Positions 1 to 6,739 of a DNA stretch of 7,706 bases are shown here, one piece after another. Source of the DNA: an uncultured Paracoccaceae bacterium (lineage in GTDB: Bacteria; Pseudomonadota; Alphaproteobacteria; Rhodobacterales; Rhodobacteraceae). A program made the translations under genes and the position numbers. Numbering within the stretch: position 1 is the first letter of the stretch; each line of letters starts with the position of its first letter. Under the pieces are notes generated by a model that did no database searches, was not told the origin of the DNA, and saw only the letters and a list, made by a program, of their open reading frames with translations. Location of the stretch: NCBI GenBank assembly GCA_938038825.1, contig CALHST010000094.1, positions 1 through 7,706 of the forward strand, given 5' to 3'.

Positions 1-1256
1 GAAAACTGGTGCGGATACTTTTGCGCATCATCTGGCGAAAGCCCAACCGCTGTCAGCATTTCCGCAACGCGCTCTGCCTTTTGTGCGGTTGATGGAGGGG
101 TTTCAAGCGCGTGGAAGGGTTCTGTGATTAACCGTTCGACGCGATGTCGGGGATTGAAACTGCCATAGGGGTCTTGGAACACAACCTGCAGGTTTCTGCG
201 GATATCTGGATTAGGTTTTGCGCCGGAATAGACGGGTGTCCCGTTCAGCGTGATTGTCCCGTGCTGCGTAGGTTCTAATCCCAGTACCGCCCGTGTTAGG
301 GTCGATTTTCCGCAACCAGATTCCCCGACTAACCCCACGCGTTCGCCCTTTTGGATCGTGAAGCTGACGTTGTTGACTGCCCGAAATGCGCCGGGGGCCG
401 CAAACAAGGATTTTCGGGGTAATTTGTAATCTCGTACCACGTTTTTTACCTCTAACAAGGGTTTGGGCGCGGGCGGGATCGGCAGATCCACGCGGTGTCG
501 CGAGGCGTCGAACAGCATTTTGGTATAGGGGTGCTGCATGGTGTGCAGCAGATCCGGCATCGCGCCTTGTTCGACAATGTCCCCATTTCGCATAACGCAG
601 ATGCGGTCCGCCATGTCAGCGACAACGGCTAGATCATGCGTGATCATCAGCAGCCCCATGCCGTGTTCCCGGGCCAACCCTTTCAGCAGATCAAGGATTT
701 GGGCTTGTGTTGTCACGTCCAGCGCAGTTGTTGGTTCATCTGCGATCAACAATCGCGGCCGCAGGGCGATGGCCATGGCAATGACCACACGTTGGCGTTG
801 CCCGCCGGACAATTCGTGCGGATACCGGGCCATGGGAAATCGGTCTGGCGGCAAACCCACCCGTGTCAGAACGTCTTGCGCACGGATCTTGGCCTGATCG
901 CGCGGCATGGCTTTGTGGATAAGGATGGTTTCCATCACCTGCGCACCGATGGTCTTAACCGGGTTCAGCGCGGTCATCGGTTCTTGAAACACCATGCCGA
1001 TGTCATTGCCGCGCAATGCGCACATGGTGTCTTCAGAGGCTTGCAGAAGATCGTTTCCGTCCAGAACTATCGACCCCGTCGCGCGGGCAGCTTTTGGCAA
1101 TAATCCCATGACAGCCAATGCCGTCATCGACTTGCCAGAGCCGCTTTCCCCGGTAACGGCCAAAATCTCGCCCTCTTGCATGTCAAATGACACATCTTTC
1201 AGGATCGCAGTATCTTCGATCGATACGGACAATGATTGGACAGAAAGAAGGCTCAT
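1..1256 (-). CDS. Dipeptide/oligopeptide ABC transporter ATP-binding protein with two fused ATPase domains (OppD-OppF type), 3' end cut off by the window
   Basis: This cytoplasmic protein would power the importer formed by the two permeases encoded just upstream. I translated 418 codons from the ATG at 1256; the frame stays open to the window edge, so the C-terminus is missing. Domain 1 has Walker A GESGSGKS (residues 36-43), Q-loop Q91 in VFQEPMTALNP, signature LSGGQ (149-153), Walker B LLIADEP (169-175) and switch His H207 (ITHDLA). A HPYT motif at 242-245, typical of OppD/OppF tails, marks the linker. Domain 2 has Walker A GESGCGKS (311-318) and Q-loop Q361 in VFQDPYGSFNP. The window ends at YPHQF, just before the second signature motif. 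The start overlaps the stop of the upstream permease gene (ATGA, 1253-1256), and a weak AAGGG lies about 10 nt before it. Both nucleotide sites look intact as far as seen. The GsiA/YejF-like fused layout is common in alphaproteobacteria. The substrate cannot be read from this protein. Confidence 0.95.
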   Translation of the reverse strand, partial: MSLLSVQSLSVSIEDTAILKDVSFDMQEGEILAVTGESGSGKSMTALAVMGLLPKAARATGSIVLDGNDLLQASEDTMCALRGNDIGMVFQEPMTALNPVKTIGAQVMETILIHKAMPRDQAKIRAQDVLTRVGLPPDRFPMARYPHELSGGQRQRVVIAMAIALRPRLLIADEPTTALDVTTQAQILDLLKGLAREHGMGLLMITHDLAVVADMADRICVMRNGDIVEQGAMPDLLHTMQHPYTKMLFDASRHRVDLPIPPAPKPLLEVKNVVRDYKLPRKSLFAAPGAFRAVNNVSFTIQKGERVGLVGESGCGKSTLTRAVLGLEPTQHGTITLNGTPVYSGAKPNPDIRRNLQVVFQDPYGSFNPRHRVERLITEPFHALETPPSTAQKAERVAEMLTAVGLSPDDAQKYPHQF

Positions 1257-2068
1257 ACCCGCGAAACCCTTAGTTTAGGGTCAAAGTAATCGCGTAGACC
1301 GTCCCCAAGAAGGTTGAGCCCAAGGACCGTCAGAATGATCGTGATCCCCGGCATCAGTGCCATATGCGGCGCCAAAGCAACAAGGGTTTGCGCGTCTGCC
1401 AGCATGCGCCCCCAGCTTGGAATAGGCGGCTGTGCCCCAAGGCCAACATAGGACAAACCCGCCTCGGCCAGGATACCGAGTGAGAATTGAATTGTGCCTT
1501 GCACGATCAGCAGATTGGCGATGTTCGGCAGAATATGTTCGACACTGATGCGCAGCCCGTTCTTGCCCGCCACGCGGGCGGCGAGGATGAATTCCCGTTC
1601 CCAGACGGGCAGGGCAGCCCCCCTCGCGACACGGGCAAACACGGGGATGTTAAAGATACCGATGGCAATGATCGCGTTAACAGCACCCGCGCCGAGTATG
1701 GCCGTGATCAGGATTGCGATCACAAGCGACGGAAAGGCAAAGATCAGATCATTGCCCCGCATGATCACTTCGTCCAGCCAAGATCCTTTGCGCGCAGCGG
1801 CCCAAAGCCCAAGTGGCACGCCAAGCACAATGCCAATGCCCACCGCCACCAAAGCCACAGCGATGGACGTGCGTGCGCCCACCATCAGCATACTCAGGAT
1901 ATCGCGGCCAAAATGATCGGTCCCCAACCAATTGGTGAGGTTTGGGGATTGCAGTTTGTTGGGAATATCCAACGACGTGTGATCAAACGGAGTCCAGACA
2001 AAGGATAGCGCAGCCGCCAAAAGCACCAAGATGGACAGGCACGCGCCAAGGATCAAAGCGCGGGTCAT
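1253..2068 (-). CDS. ABC transporter permease, DppC/OppC type
   Basis: This inner-membrane subunit of a peptide/nickel/opine-type (PepT family) importer has 271 residues, at the short end for DppC-like proteins (about 270-300). An N-terminal membrane segment (about residues 5-24) is followed by the OppC-type motif LGTDHFGRDILSML (48-61). The BPD_transp_1 core then has further membrane segments near 68-90, 112-145, 186-210 and 234-254. The EAA loop that docks on the ATPase is at about 158-185, with REFILAARVAGKNG followed by HILPN. LSYVGLGAQPPIPSWGRML (205-223) and the tail GDGLRDYFDPKLR (255-267) are family hallmarks. Its ATG overlaps the stop of the DppB-like gene (ATGA at 2065-2068), and its own stop overlaps the ATPase start, so all three are probably one translationally coupled message. 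I see no strong ribosome binding site of its own. Substrate unknown. Confidence 0.95.
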   Translation of the reverse strand: MTRALILGACLSILVLLAAALSFVWTPFDHTSLDIPNKLQSPNLTNWLGTDHFGRDILSMLMVGARTSIAVALVAVGIGIVLGVPLGLWAAARKGSWLDEVIMRGNDLIFAFPSLVIAILITAILGAGAVNAIIAIGIFNIPVFARVARGAALPVWEREFILAARVAGKNGLRISVEHILPNIANLLIVQGTIQFSLGILAEAGLSYVGLGAQPPIPSWGRMLADAQTLVALAPHMALMPGITIILTVLGLNLLGDGLRDYFDPKLRVSRV

Positions 2069-3012
2069 GTGCGCAGCCTAAGGCGCGGATCAACAAACGC
2101 ATAGGTCAGGTCCACCAGAAAATTAACCATGATCACGGCGAAAACCAGCAACATGACAACGCTTTCCACGACAATCAGGTCTCGGGCGGAAATGGATTGG
2201 AAGATCAGGCGGCCAAGACCGGGCAAATAGAAGACTTGTTCAATGATGATGCCGCCAGCAATCAGAAAGGCAAATTGCAGCCCAAGGATCGTCAACACGG
2301 GGATCAAAGCATTGCGCAGACCATGCCGCCAGAGTGCTTGACGGGCTGTCAGACCTTTGGCCCGCGCAGTGCGCATGAAGTCTTCGCCCAAGACGTCCAA
2401 AAGGGCAGACCGCATGACGCGCGCAAGAATGGCGGCTTGGGGCAAGGCCAAGGCAACCGCAGGCAAGGTCAGGGATTTGAGGCCAGCAAACAGTCCCTCG
2501 TCCCAACCTACAAATCCGCCGGCAGAAAACCAACGCAAATTGATGGCAAAGACCAGCACCAACATCATGGCAAACCAAAAATTCGGGATGGCAACACCCA
2601 GTTGCGTCGCCCCCATGACTGTAATGTCGCCGGCACCTCCGCGACGGGCCGCGGCAAAGATCCCTGCGGGAATCGCGATGGCCGTGGACAAGGCAAGGGC
2701 ATAAAGGGCAAGCGGTAAAGAGACCCAAAGACGGTCTGCAACCATTTCGGATACAGGTGTGCGGTATTGATAGGATGTGCCGAAGTCACCCACCAACATT
2801 CCGCCAACCCAATCAAGGTATCTTTGCCATTTAGAGACATCGAGCCCCAGTTCGCTGCGCAGTGCGAGCAATGTGTCCTCGCGTGCATTCACACCCAGCA
2901 TGAACGACGCGGGGTCACCGGGGGCCACTTCGATGATGGCAAAGATGACCACACTGGCCACAGCGAGACTGAGGATCAGCGATATCAATCGTTTGAGGAC
3001 ATAACGCAGCAT
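2065..3012 (-). CDS. ABC transporter permease, DppB/OppB type
   Basis: This is the first permease of the importer and pairs with the DppC-like subunit to form the membrane channel. Its 315 residues are normal for the family. The N-terminal membrane helix (about 9-28) is followed by the conserved APGDP (30-34) and a periplasmic region. The core has membrane segments near 99-122, 135-158, 183-199, 236-258 and 281-305. The EAA loop is at about 210-232 (EDFMRTARAKG, then WRHGLRNALIPV), and EQVFYLPGLGRLI (258-270) and the C-terminal FVDPRLR (307-312) are typical. The ATG at 3012 is the natural start because MLRYVLKRL is the usual N-terminus; the sequence before it has no good Shine-Dalgarno match. 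It leads the permease-permease-ATPase block and diverges from the deacetylase gene about 64 bp away. No solute-binding protein precedes it directly; the likely partner is encoded at 6724-5252. Confidence 0.95.
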   Translation of the reverse strand: MLRYVLKRLISLILSLAVASVVIFAIIEVAPGDPASFMLGVNAREDTLLALRSELGLDVSKWQRYLDWVGGMLVGDFGTSYQYRTPVSEMVADRLWVSLPLALYALALSTAIAIPAGIFAAARRGGAGDITVMGATQLGVAIPNFWFAMMLVLVFAINLRWFSAGGFVGWDEGLFAGLKSLTLPAVALALPQAAILARVMRSALLDVLGEDFMRTARAKGLTARQALWRHGLRNALIPVLTILGLQFAFLIAGGIIIEQVFYLPGLGRLIFQSISARDLIVVESVVMLLVFAVIMVNFLVDLTYAFVDPRLRLRT

Positions 3013-3076
3013 GAAGGCACGTTAGGCAGGCAAGGCGAACCCGTCCAGAGCCGTTGTGCTTGTCGGGTTTTGCATT
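3013..3076. promoter_or_regulatory. Divergent gap between permease operon and deacetylase gene
   Basis: About 64 bp separate the permease ATG (3012, leftward) from the preferred deacetylase ATG (3077, rightward). Both transcription units should start in or near here, but I find no convincing -35/-10 pair on either strand and no strong Shine-Dalgarno sequence for either gene. At least one promoter may lie inside the opposite coding region. The regulatory role is inferred only from the divergent layout. Confidence 0.3.
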
Positions 3077-4201
3077 ATGTCCAAAGGGATGTTGGAACGC
3101 CCCCTTTTTCTTGGTCACGAGATCTATCGCCAATCGTCTTATGGGCAAGTGCATCCTTTGCGGATTCCTCGGGTGAGCACAGTGATGGATCTGTCGAGGG
3201 CGCTGGGCTGGTTGCCCAAACATCAATTTCGGGTGTCGCCACGGGCCAAACCTGCGGCGCTGACCCATTGGCATGACGCCGGGTATCTGGCCGCGCTGCA
3301 AGCGGCAGAGCGTGACGGCACAGTGAGCGCGGACATTCGTGAACGCTATGGTATCGGGACCCATTCGAACCCGGTTTTTCCGGAAATGTGGCGCAGACCT
3401 GCCACCTCGGCTGGGGGGTCCCTGTTGGCGGGGGAATTGTTGCGGGACGGAGGCGTTTTGTATCATCCTGCTGGTGGCACGCATCATGCCTTTCCCGATA
3501 GGGCCGGTGGGTTTTGTTATCTGAATGATCCGGTTTTGGCGATGCTATCGCTCCGGCGCAATGGGGCGCAGCGTATTGCCTATGTGGATATTGATGCCCA
3601 TCACCCGGATGGGGTGGAGTATGGATTTGATCGGGATCCCGATGTGTTGATGGTGTCGGTGCATGAAGAAAAACGCTGGCCGTTCACGGGGGCATTGCAG
3701 GATCAGGGTATCGGGAACGTGTTTAATCTGCCGGTGCCGCGTGGATTGAATGACGATGAGATGGCGCTGATCCGGGATGATTTGATCCTGAAACGGGTCG
3801 CGGGGTTCAAGCCGGATGCCATTGTGTTGCAATGCGGAGCAGATGCGGTGGACGAAGATCCCCTCTCGCGGTTGTCTTTGTCGAATAATGCGCATTGGGA
3901 CATTCTTCGTGGACTTATGGGGATGTCACACCGATTTTTGGTTCTGGGCGGGGGTGGTTACAACCCGTGGAGCGTAGGACGTCTGTGGACCGGGGTTTGG
4001 GCGACGTTGAATGGACATATCATTCCAGACCGATTGCCCGATGCAGCGGAAACCGTGTTGCGCGGGTTGGAATTCAAAGGCAATTCACGCGGCCGCAATC
4101 CGCCAGACCATTGGTTTACGACATTGCGCGATCCGCCGCGTGCGGGTGTCATCCGCGGTGAAATTCGTGCGCGGTTAGCGCATTTGTCTGCCCGCGCGTG
4201 A
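3077..4201 (+). CDS. Histone deacetylase superfamily metal-dependent hydrolase (AcuC / acetylpolyamine amidohydrolase-like)
   Basis: This predicted cytoplasmic zinc hydrolase removes acetyl (or other acyl) groups from amines. Bacterial relatives act on acetyl-lysine proteins, acetylpolyamines or small acetamides. From ATG 3077 it has 374 residues, normal for AcuC-like enzymes. The full active site is visible: catalytic pair H136/H137 in GGTHHA, metal ligands D173 and H175 in YVDIDAHHPDGV (169-180), third ligand D256 in LQCGAD, and transition-state Tyr Y295 in GGGGY. GFCYLND (145-151) and the N-terminal SYGQVHPLRIPR (21-32) are also family-typical. The one oddity is P177, where most relatives have Gly (HHGDGV). 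The start is uncertain: GTG 3056 (381 aa), ATG 3077 and ATG 3089 are in frame, and none has a good ribosome binding site. Homology begins near RPLFLG, so I prefer 3077. It is the only plus-strand gene here, lying between a binding-protein gene and its presumed permeases, which suggests a link to the imported compound. Substrate not determinable. Confidence 0.93.
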   Translation: MSKGMLERPLFLGHEIYRQSSYGQVHPLRIPRVSTVMDLSRALGWLPKHQFRVSPRAKPAALTHWHDAGYLAALQAAERDGTVSADIRERYGIGTHSNPVFPEMWRRPATSAGGSLLAGELLRDGGVLYHPAGGTHHAFPDRAGGFCYLNDPVLAMLSLRRNGAQRIAYVDIDAHHPDGVEYGFDRDPDVLMVSVHEEKRWPFTGALQDQGIGNVFNLPVPRGLNDDEMALIRDDLILKRVAGFKPDAIVLQCGADAVDEDPLSRLSLSNNAHWDILRGLMGMSHRFLVLGGGGYNPWSVGRLWTGVWATLNGHIIPDRLPDAAETVLRGLEFKGNSRGRNPPDHWFTTLRDPPRAGVIRGEIRARLAHLSARA

Positions 4202-4213
4202 GCTAAAGCTCAC
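4198..4213. repeat. Palindrome covering both convergent stop codons; possible REP-like element or weak bidirectional terminator
   Basis: GTGAGCTAAAGCTCAC is a perfect inverted repeat (7-bp arms 4198-4204 and 4207-4213, or 6-bp arms with a TAAA loop). The deacetylase TGA (4199-4201) and the cupin TGA (4212-4210, minus strand) sit at mirrored positions in the two arms. No T-run follows on either strand, so it is not a standard intrinsic terminator. With its flank, the minus strand reads GTAGGGTGAGCTTTAGCTC, which from memory resembles GTAGGGTGGGC-type dispersed intergenic palindromes of proteobacteria. Only one copy occurs in this window, so calling it a repeat family is inference. Confidence 0.4.
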
Positions 4214-4611
4214 CCTACATCATAATCGGCGTCATGCACTTTTTCGAGCCAAGCAGCCGAGGAACCGGACTCGTCTTTTTCTTGCATCGCGATATGTGTC
4301 ATGCCCGTGTCCGGGGCTGCGCCGTGCCAATGTTCTTCGCCGGGTTCGAACCATACGGTGTCACCGGGATGGATCGCTTGGGGTGTGCCACCCCGACGGC
4401 AGATCAGGCCTTTGCCGGACATAACGTACAGCGTTTGGCCATAGGGATGTGTGTGCCACGCAGTACGGGCCCCGGGGTCAAAGCGCACACGCAGCGCGTT
4501 GAGACGTGCGGGGGCATCGGTGGAGATGATCGGATCCATCCAGACGTCGCCGGTGAAATAGTCAGGGTTTGGGCGCGAAGATGGGCGGGACCCGGCGGGA
4601 TGGATTTTCAT
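4210..4611 (-). CDS. Small cupin-domain protein, (R)-hydroxynitrile-lyase-like (GtHNL family)
   Basis: A single-domain cupin of 133 residues. MKIHPAGSRPSS, then DYFTGDVWMDPI, FDPGARTAWHTHPYGQT, HPGDTVWFEPGEEHWHGAAP and MTHIAMQE follow, from memory, the manganese cupin hydroxynitrile lyase of Granulicella (GtHNL) almost position for position. The metal ligands H53, H55, Q59 and H94 and the conserved H106 are all present. The Gln replacing the usual cupin Glu is normal in this subgroup. Relatives are mostly uncharacterised, and many sit beside oxidoreductases or carboxymuconolactone decarboxylases, so cyanohydrin cleavage here is only a family-based possibility. A longer frame from TTG 4659 adds 16 residues, but ATG 4611 matches the family N-terminus; no clear ribosome binding site is seen. 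It lies 93 bp below the P-loop gene on the same strand, a gap in which I see no terminator or clear promoter. Its last residues (DVG) and stop codon come from the palindrome at 4198-4213. Confidence 0.88.
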   Translation of the reverse strand: MKIHPAGSRPSSRPNPDYFTGDVWMDPIISTDAPARLNALRVRFDPGARTAWHTHPYGQTLYVMSGKGLICRRGGTPQAIHPGDTVWFEPGEEHWHGAAPDTGMTHIAMQEKDESGSSAAWLEKVHDADYDVG

Positions 4612-4704
4612 AGGGGTGGCTTTCTGTTTTGGATCGGAGTGTGAGTATTTTGGGAACAATGAAGAGGGGCATATTGCGCGGAGCTTTGGACATGCTGGAG
4701 TGTG

Positions 4705-5229
4705 TTATCGGCGAAGGTTCAATTGATGGAGAGTATTCTGGACGTCCAGGTTCGTTATGCAACGGAAGACTGGGCAACTTTTGTGGCTTAGCAGTGTTGC
4801 TTCGAGATAGTGTGTTGTCAGCGCGGACTTGCGTAGGCTGTTCCATGCAAATTTTAGTTGTTGGAGTGGATATTCGATATTCCCTGTTGGCAACTCTGGC
4901 CGTGATTTTCCGATATATTTGAAGGCACGTCGCGTTAATCGATAGGCGCGCCGATATGTGGGTGTATCTAACCAGATAACACCCTGTGCATAGGGCAAAG
5001 CCCGTTCAAGCATTGAAGGTCCGCCTTCCAATATCCAGGCGGGTTTTCGGATGATCGCGGCGAGGTGCGTGTTAATCTGCGATGTGCTGCGGGTCTGCCA
5101 CTGTGTTGTTAACTTGACGGCATCGAAGGACATGTAGGGCAAATGCGCGTTTTCTTTGGCGATGCGCACGGCCAGATGGGTTTTGCCACTTCCATTTGCG
5201 CCGGTGATCAAGATGCGGGACGGCGTCAT
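4705..5229 (-). CDS. Adenylate-kinase-like P-loop NTPase (family often labelled DNA topology modulation protein FlaR)
   Basis: A predicted cytoplasmic nucleotide-binding protein of 174 residues, normal for this family. Walker A GANGSGKT is at residues 10-17 after the first beta strand (RILITG). WILEGG (65-70) and VIWLDTP (84-90) are the later strands typical of small-molecule kinase folds. A basic lid-like stretch with many Arg/Lys (93-110, ending KSRPELP) follows. The end, CPVFRCITNLDVQNTLHQL, fits the usual final strand and helix. The FlaR label is historical; the real substrate is unknown, and a small kinase or ATPase is all that can be claimed. The ATG at 5229 is 22 bp after the binding-protein stop, so co-transcription is likely. 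The C-terminal third (4705-4920) is clearly richer in A/T than the neighbouring genes: 25 G/C in 60 at 4861-4920 by hand count, against 41 in 60 at 3241-3300. Confidence 0.85.
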   Translation of the reverse strand: MTPSRILITGANGSGKTHLAVRIAKENAHLPYMSFDAVKLTTQWQTRSTSQINTHLAAIIRKPAWILEGGPSMLERALPYAQGVIWLDTPTYRRAYRLTRRAFKYIGKSRPELPTGNIEYPLQQLKFAWNSLRKSALTTHYLEATLLSHKSCPVFRCITNLDVQNTLHQLNLRR

Positions 5230-5251
5230 GCGCCGCCCCGTTTGAGAAGGC

Positions 5252-6724
5252 TCACTTCCAGCTGATCGCCGAAAGATCTGTGGCGGCTGTGGGTGCGTTG
5301 GTCCACAGGCCCTGCACGTCGGCTTTGGCGACCGTGAGTTGGGCGAGTTGGAACAAGTATCCGTTCACCGCGTCGCCCGCGATGATTTTCTGAGCATCAC
5401 CCATGATGGACGCGCGGTTTGCTGGATCTGTTGTTTTGTTCAACGTGTCCATCAGCGCCTGAAAGTCAGGATTATCGTATTGGAAATAATAGTCAGGATT
5501 TGCGTAGATCCCGATATCCATCGGCTCGGTATGGCTGACGATGGTCAATCCAAATGTTTTGCCGCGGAATACGGATTCCAGCCATTGGGCCCATTCCACA
5601 TTGATGATTTCGGCCTTGATGCCGACGTCAGCCAGTTGTGCTGCGATAATTTCACCGCCGCGACGGGCATAAGATGGGGGTGGCAAATGCAGGGTGGTTT
5701 CAAACCCGTCAGCGAACCCGGCTTCGGCCAATAGTGCTTTGGCTTTTGCAGGGTCAAATGCGGATCCGCTGGTTAGGTCGACATAGGCCGGATTGTGTGG
5801 GGCGAAATGGGTGCCAATGGGCGTTCCATATCCAAACATGGCGCCATCAATGATCGCTTGCCGGTCAATTGCGTGTGCCAAGGCTTGACGCACTTTGACG
5901 TTGTCGAAGGGCGGTTGTTTGTTGTTGGTGGACAGGATCGTTTCGCCTTCGGTCGATCCGACCAGCACCTGAAATCGGGGGTCTGCTTCGAACTGGGGCA
6001 GGTTTTCGGGGGCAGGAAACCCGCTGAATACGTCCACATCTTCGGCCATAACAGCGGCGAAGGCGGCTGTCGGATCAGAGATAAACTTGAACGTTGCAGA
6101 CGACAGCGCGGGGGCATCACCCCAGTAATTTTCGTTGCGCGTCAGGGTGATTTTGTCGCCCTGGACCCATTGTGCAAAAGTAAACGCACCTGTGCCGATC
6201 GGAGCCTGTTTGATGTCCTGGATGCTTTCTGGTGCCACGATAACTGCGTCACCCCAAGCCAAGTTAAACAGGAAGTTCCCATTTGGTCCGTCAAGGGTCA
6301 CTTTCACAGTTTGAGGATCAACAACGGTGACGTCTGTAATGCCTGCGAACAGCCCTTTTTGTGCGTTGGTGCTGTCATCTGCGCGGGCACGATCCAGCGA
6401 GAATTTCACATCTTCGGCGTCCATCGTAGAGCCATCATGGAACGTGACATTGGAATGCAGTGTGAAGGTGTACACAGTTCCGTCGTCGCTGATCTCCCAA
6501 CTTTTGGCGAGACCCGCAACCACAGATCCGTCACCCATAAAGCGCGTCAAACCTTCGAATACGTTGGCATAAAGAACCGAGTCAATCGCTTGTGCGGCGG
6601 CCGAGGTTGGATCCAGGTGTGGTGGTTCCAGTTGCATCGCGATGGTGATGTCATCTTTGGCTTGCGCCGCCACTGCACTGGCCATCAATGCCGCTGCGCA
6701 GGTTACTTGCAAAAGGTGTTTCAT
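5252..6724 (-). CDS. ABC transporter solute-binding protein, family 5 (DppA/OppA type)
   Basis: This periplasmic receptor delivers substrate to a peptide/nickel/opine-type importer. Its 490 residues are normal for SBP_bac_5 proteins. An N-terminal signal peptide (MKHLLQVTCAAALMASAVAAQA, with likely cleavage after A22, AQA|KD) shows export. It has no lipobox: the Cys at position 9 lies inside the hydrophobic core. Family motifs include YANVFEGLTRF (about 52-62), LAKSWEISDDGTVYTFTLHSNVTFHDGS, and DVKFSLDRA. The C-terminal lobe has VRQALAHAIDRQAII, LLAEAGF and AAQLADVGIKAEI. The ATG at 6724 is supported by a good AGGAGG (6739-6734, minus strand) 9 nt upstream. A weak promoter-like pair (TTGTTG 6796-6791, TAGAGA 6775-6770, spacer only 15) lies in the leader. 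The permease and ATPase genes at 3012-1 are the natural partners but are separated by the cupin, P-loop and deacetylase genes. The ligand cannot be told from sequence; dipeptides, opines or acetylated amines are possible. Confidence 0.95.
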   Translation of the reverse strand: MKHLLQVTCAAALMASAVAAQAKDDITIAMQLEPPHLDPTSAAAQAIDSVLYANVFEGLTRFMGDGSVVAGLAKSWEISDDGTVYTFTLHSNVTFHDGSTMDAEDVKFSLDRARADDSTNAQKGLFAGITDVTVVDPQTVKVTLDGPNGNFLFNLAWGDAVIVAPESIQDIKQAPIGTGAFTFAQWVQGDKITLTRNENYWGDAPALSSATFKFISDPTAAFAAVMAEDVDVFSGFPAPENLPQFEADPRFQVLVGSTEGETILSTNNKQPPFDNVKVRQALAHAIDRQAIIDGAMFGYGTPIGTHFAPHNPAYVDLTSGSAFDPAKAKALLAEAGFADGFETTLHLPPPSYARRGGEIIAAQLADVGIKAEIINVEWAQWLESVFRGKTFGLTIVSHTEPMDIGIYANPDYYFQYDNPDFQALMDTLNKTTDPANRASIMGDAQKIIAGDAVNGYLFQLAQLTVAKADVQGLWTNAPTAATDLSAISWK

Positions 6725-6733
6725 GGGTCCGAC

Positions 6734-6739
6734 CCTCCT
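6734..6739 (-). promoter_or_regulatory. Strong ribosome binding site of the solute-binding protein gene
   Basis: The minus strand reads AGGAGG followed by GTCGGACCC and the ATG at 6724, a full Shine-Dalgarno match at 9-nt spacing. It is the best such site in the window and fixes the start codon. The permease, deacetylase and cupin genes have none comparable, so the receptor is probably made in excess, as usual for ABC importers. Confidence 0.85.

Noticed and set aside
1942..2718. Plus-strand open frame of 258 codons antisense to the DppB-like permease
   Set aside because: Its translation is Gln, Gly, Lys and His-rich without domains, and it lies opposite a permease with all family motifs.
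2915..3487. Minus-strand open frame spanning the divergent gap and the start of the deacetylase
   Set aside because: It overlaps two well-supported genes and has no recognisable domain; its product is low-complexity Arg/Pro/His-rich.
4612..4659. TTG 4659 as the cupin start (16 extra residues)
   Set aside because: The extra segment is unlike the family, lacks a ribosome binding site, and ATG 4611 gives the N-terminus and residue numbering expected for GtHNL-like cupins.
4562..4846. Minus-strand frame of 94 codons between the cupin and P-loop genes
   Set aside because: It overlaps the 3' end of the P-loop gene and the 5' end of the cupin in another frame, and shows no motif; a chance frame.
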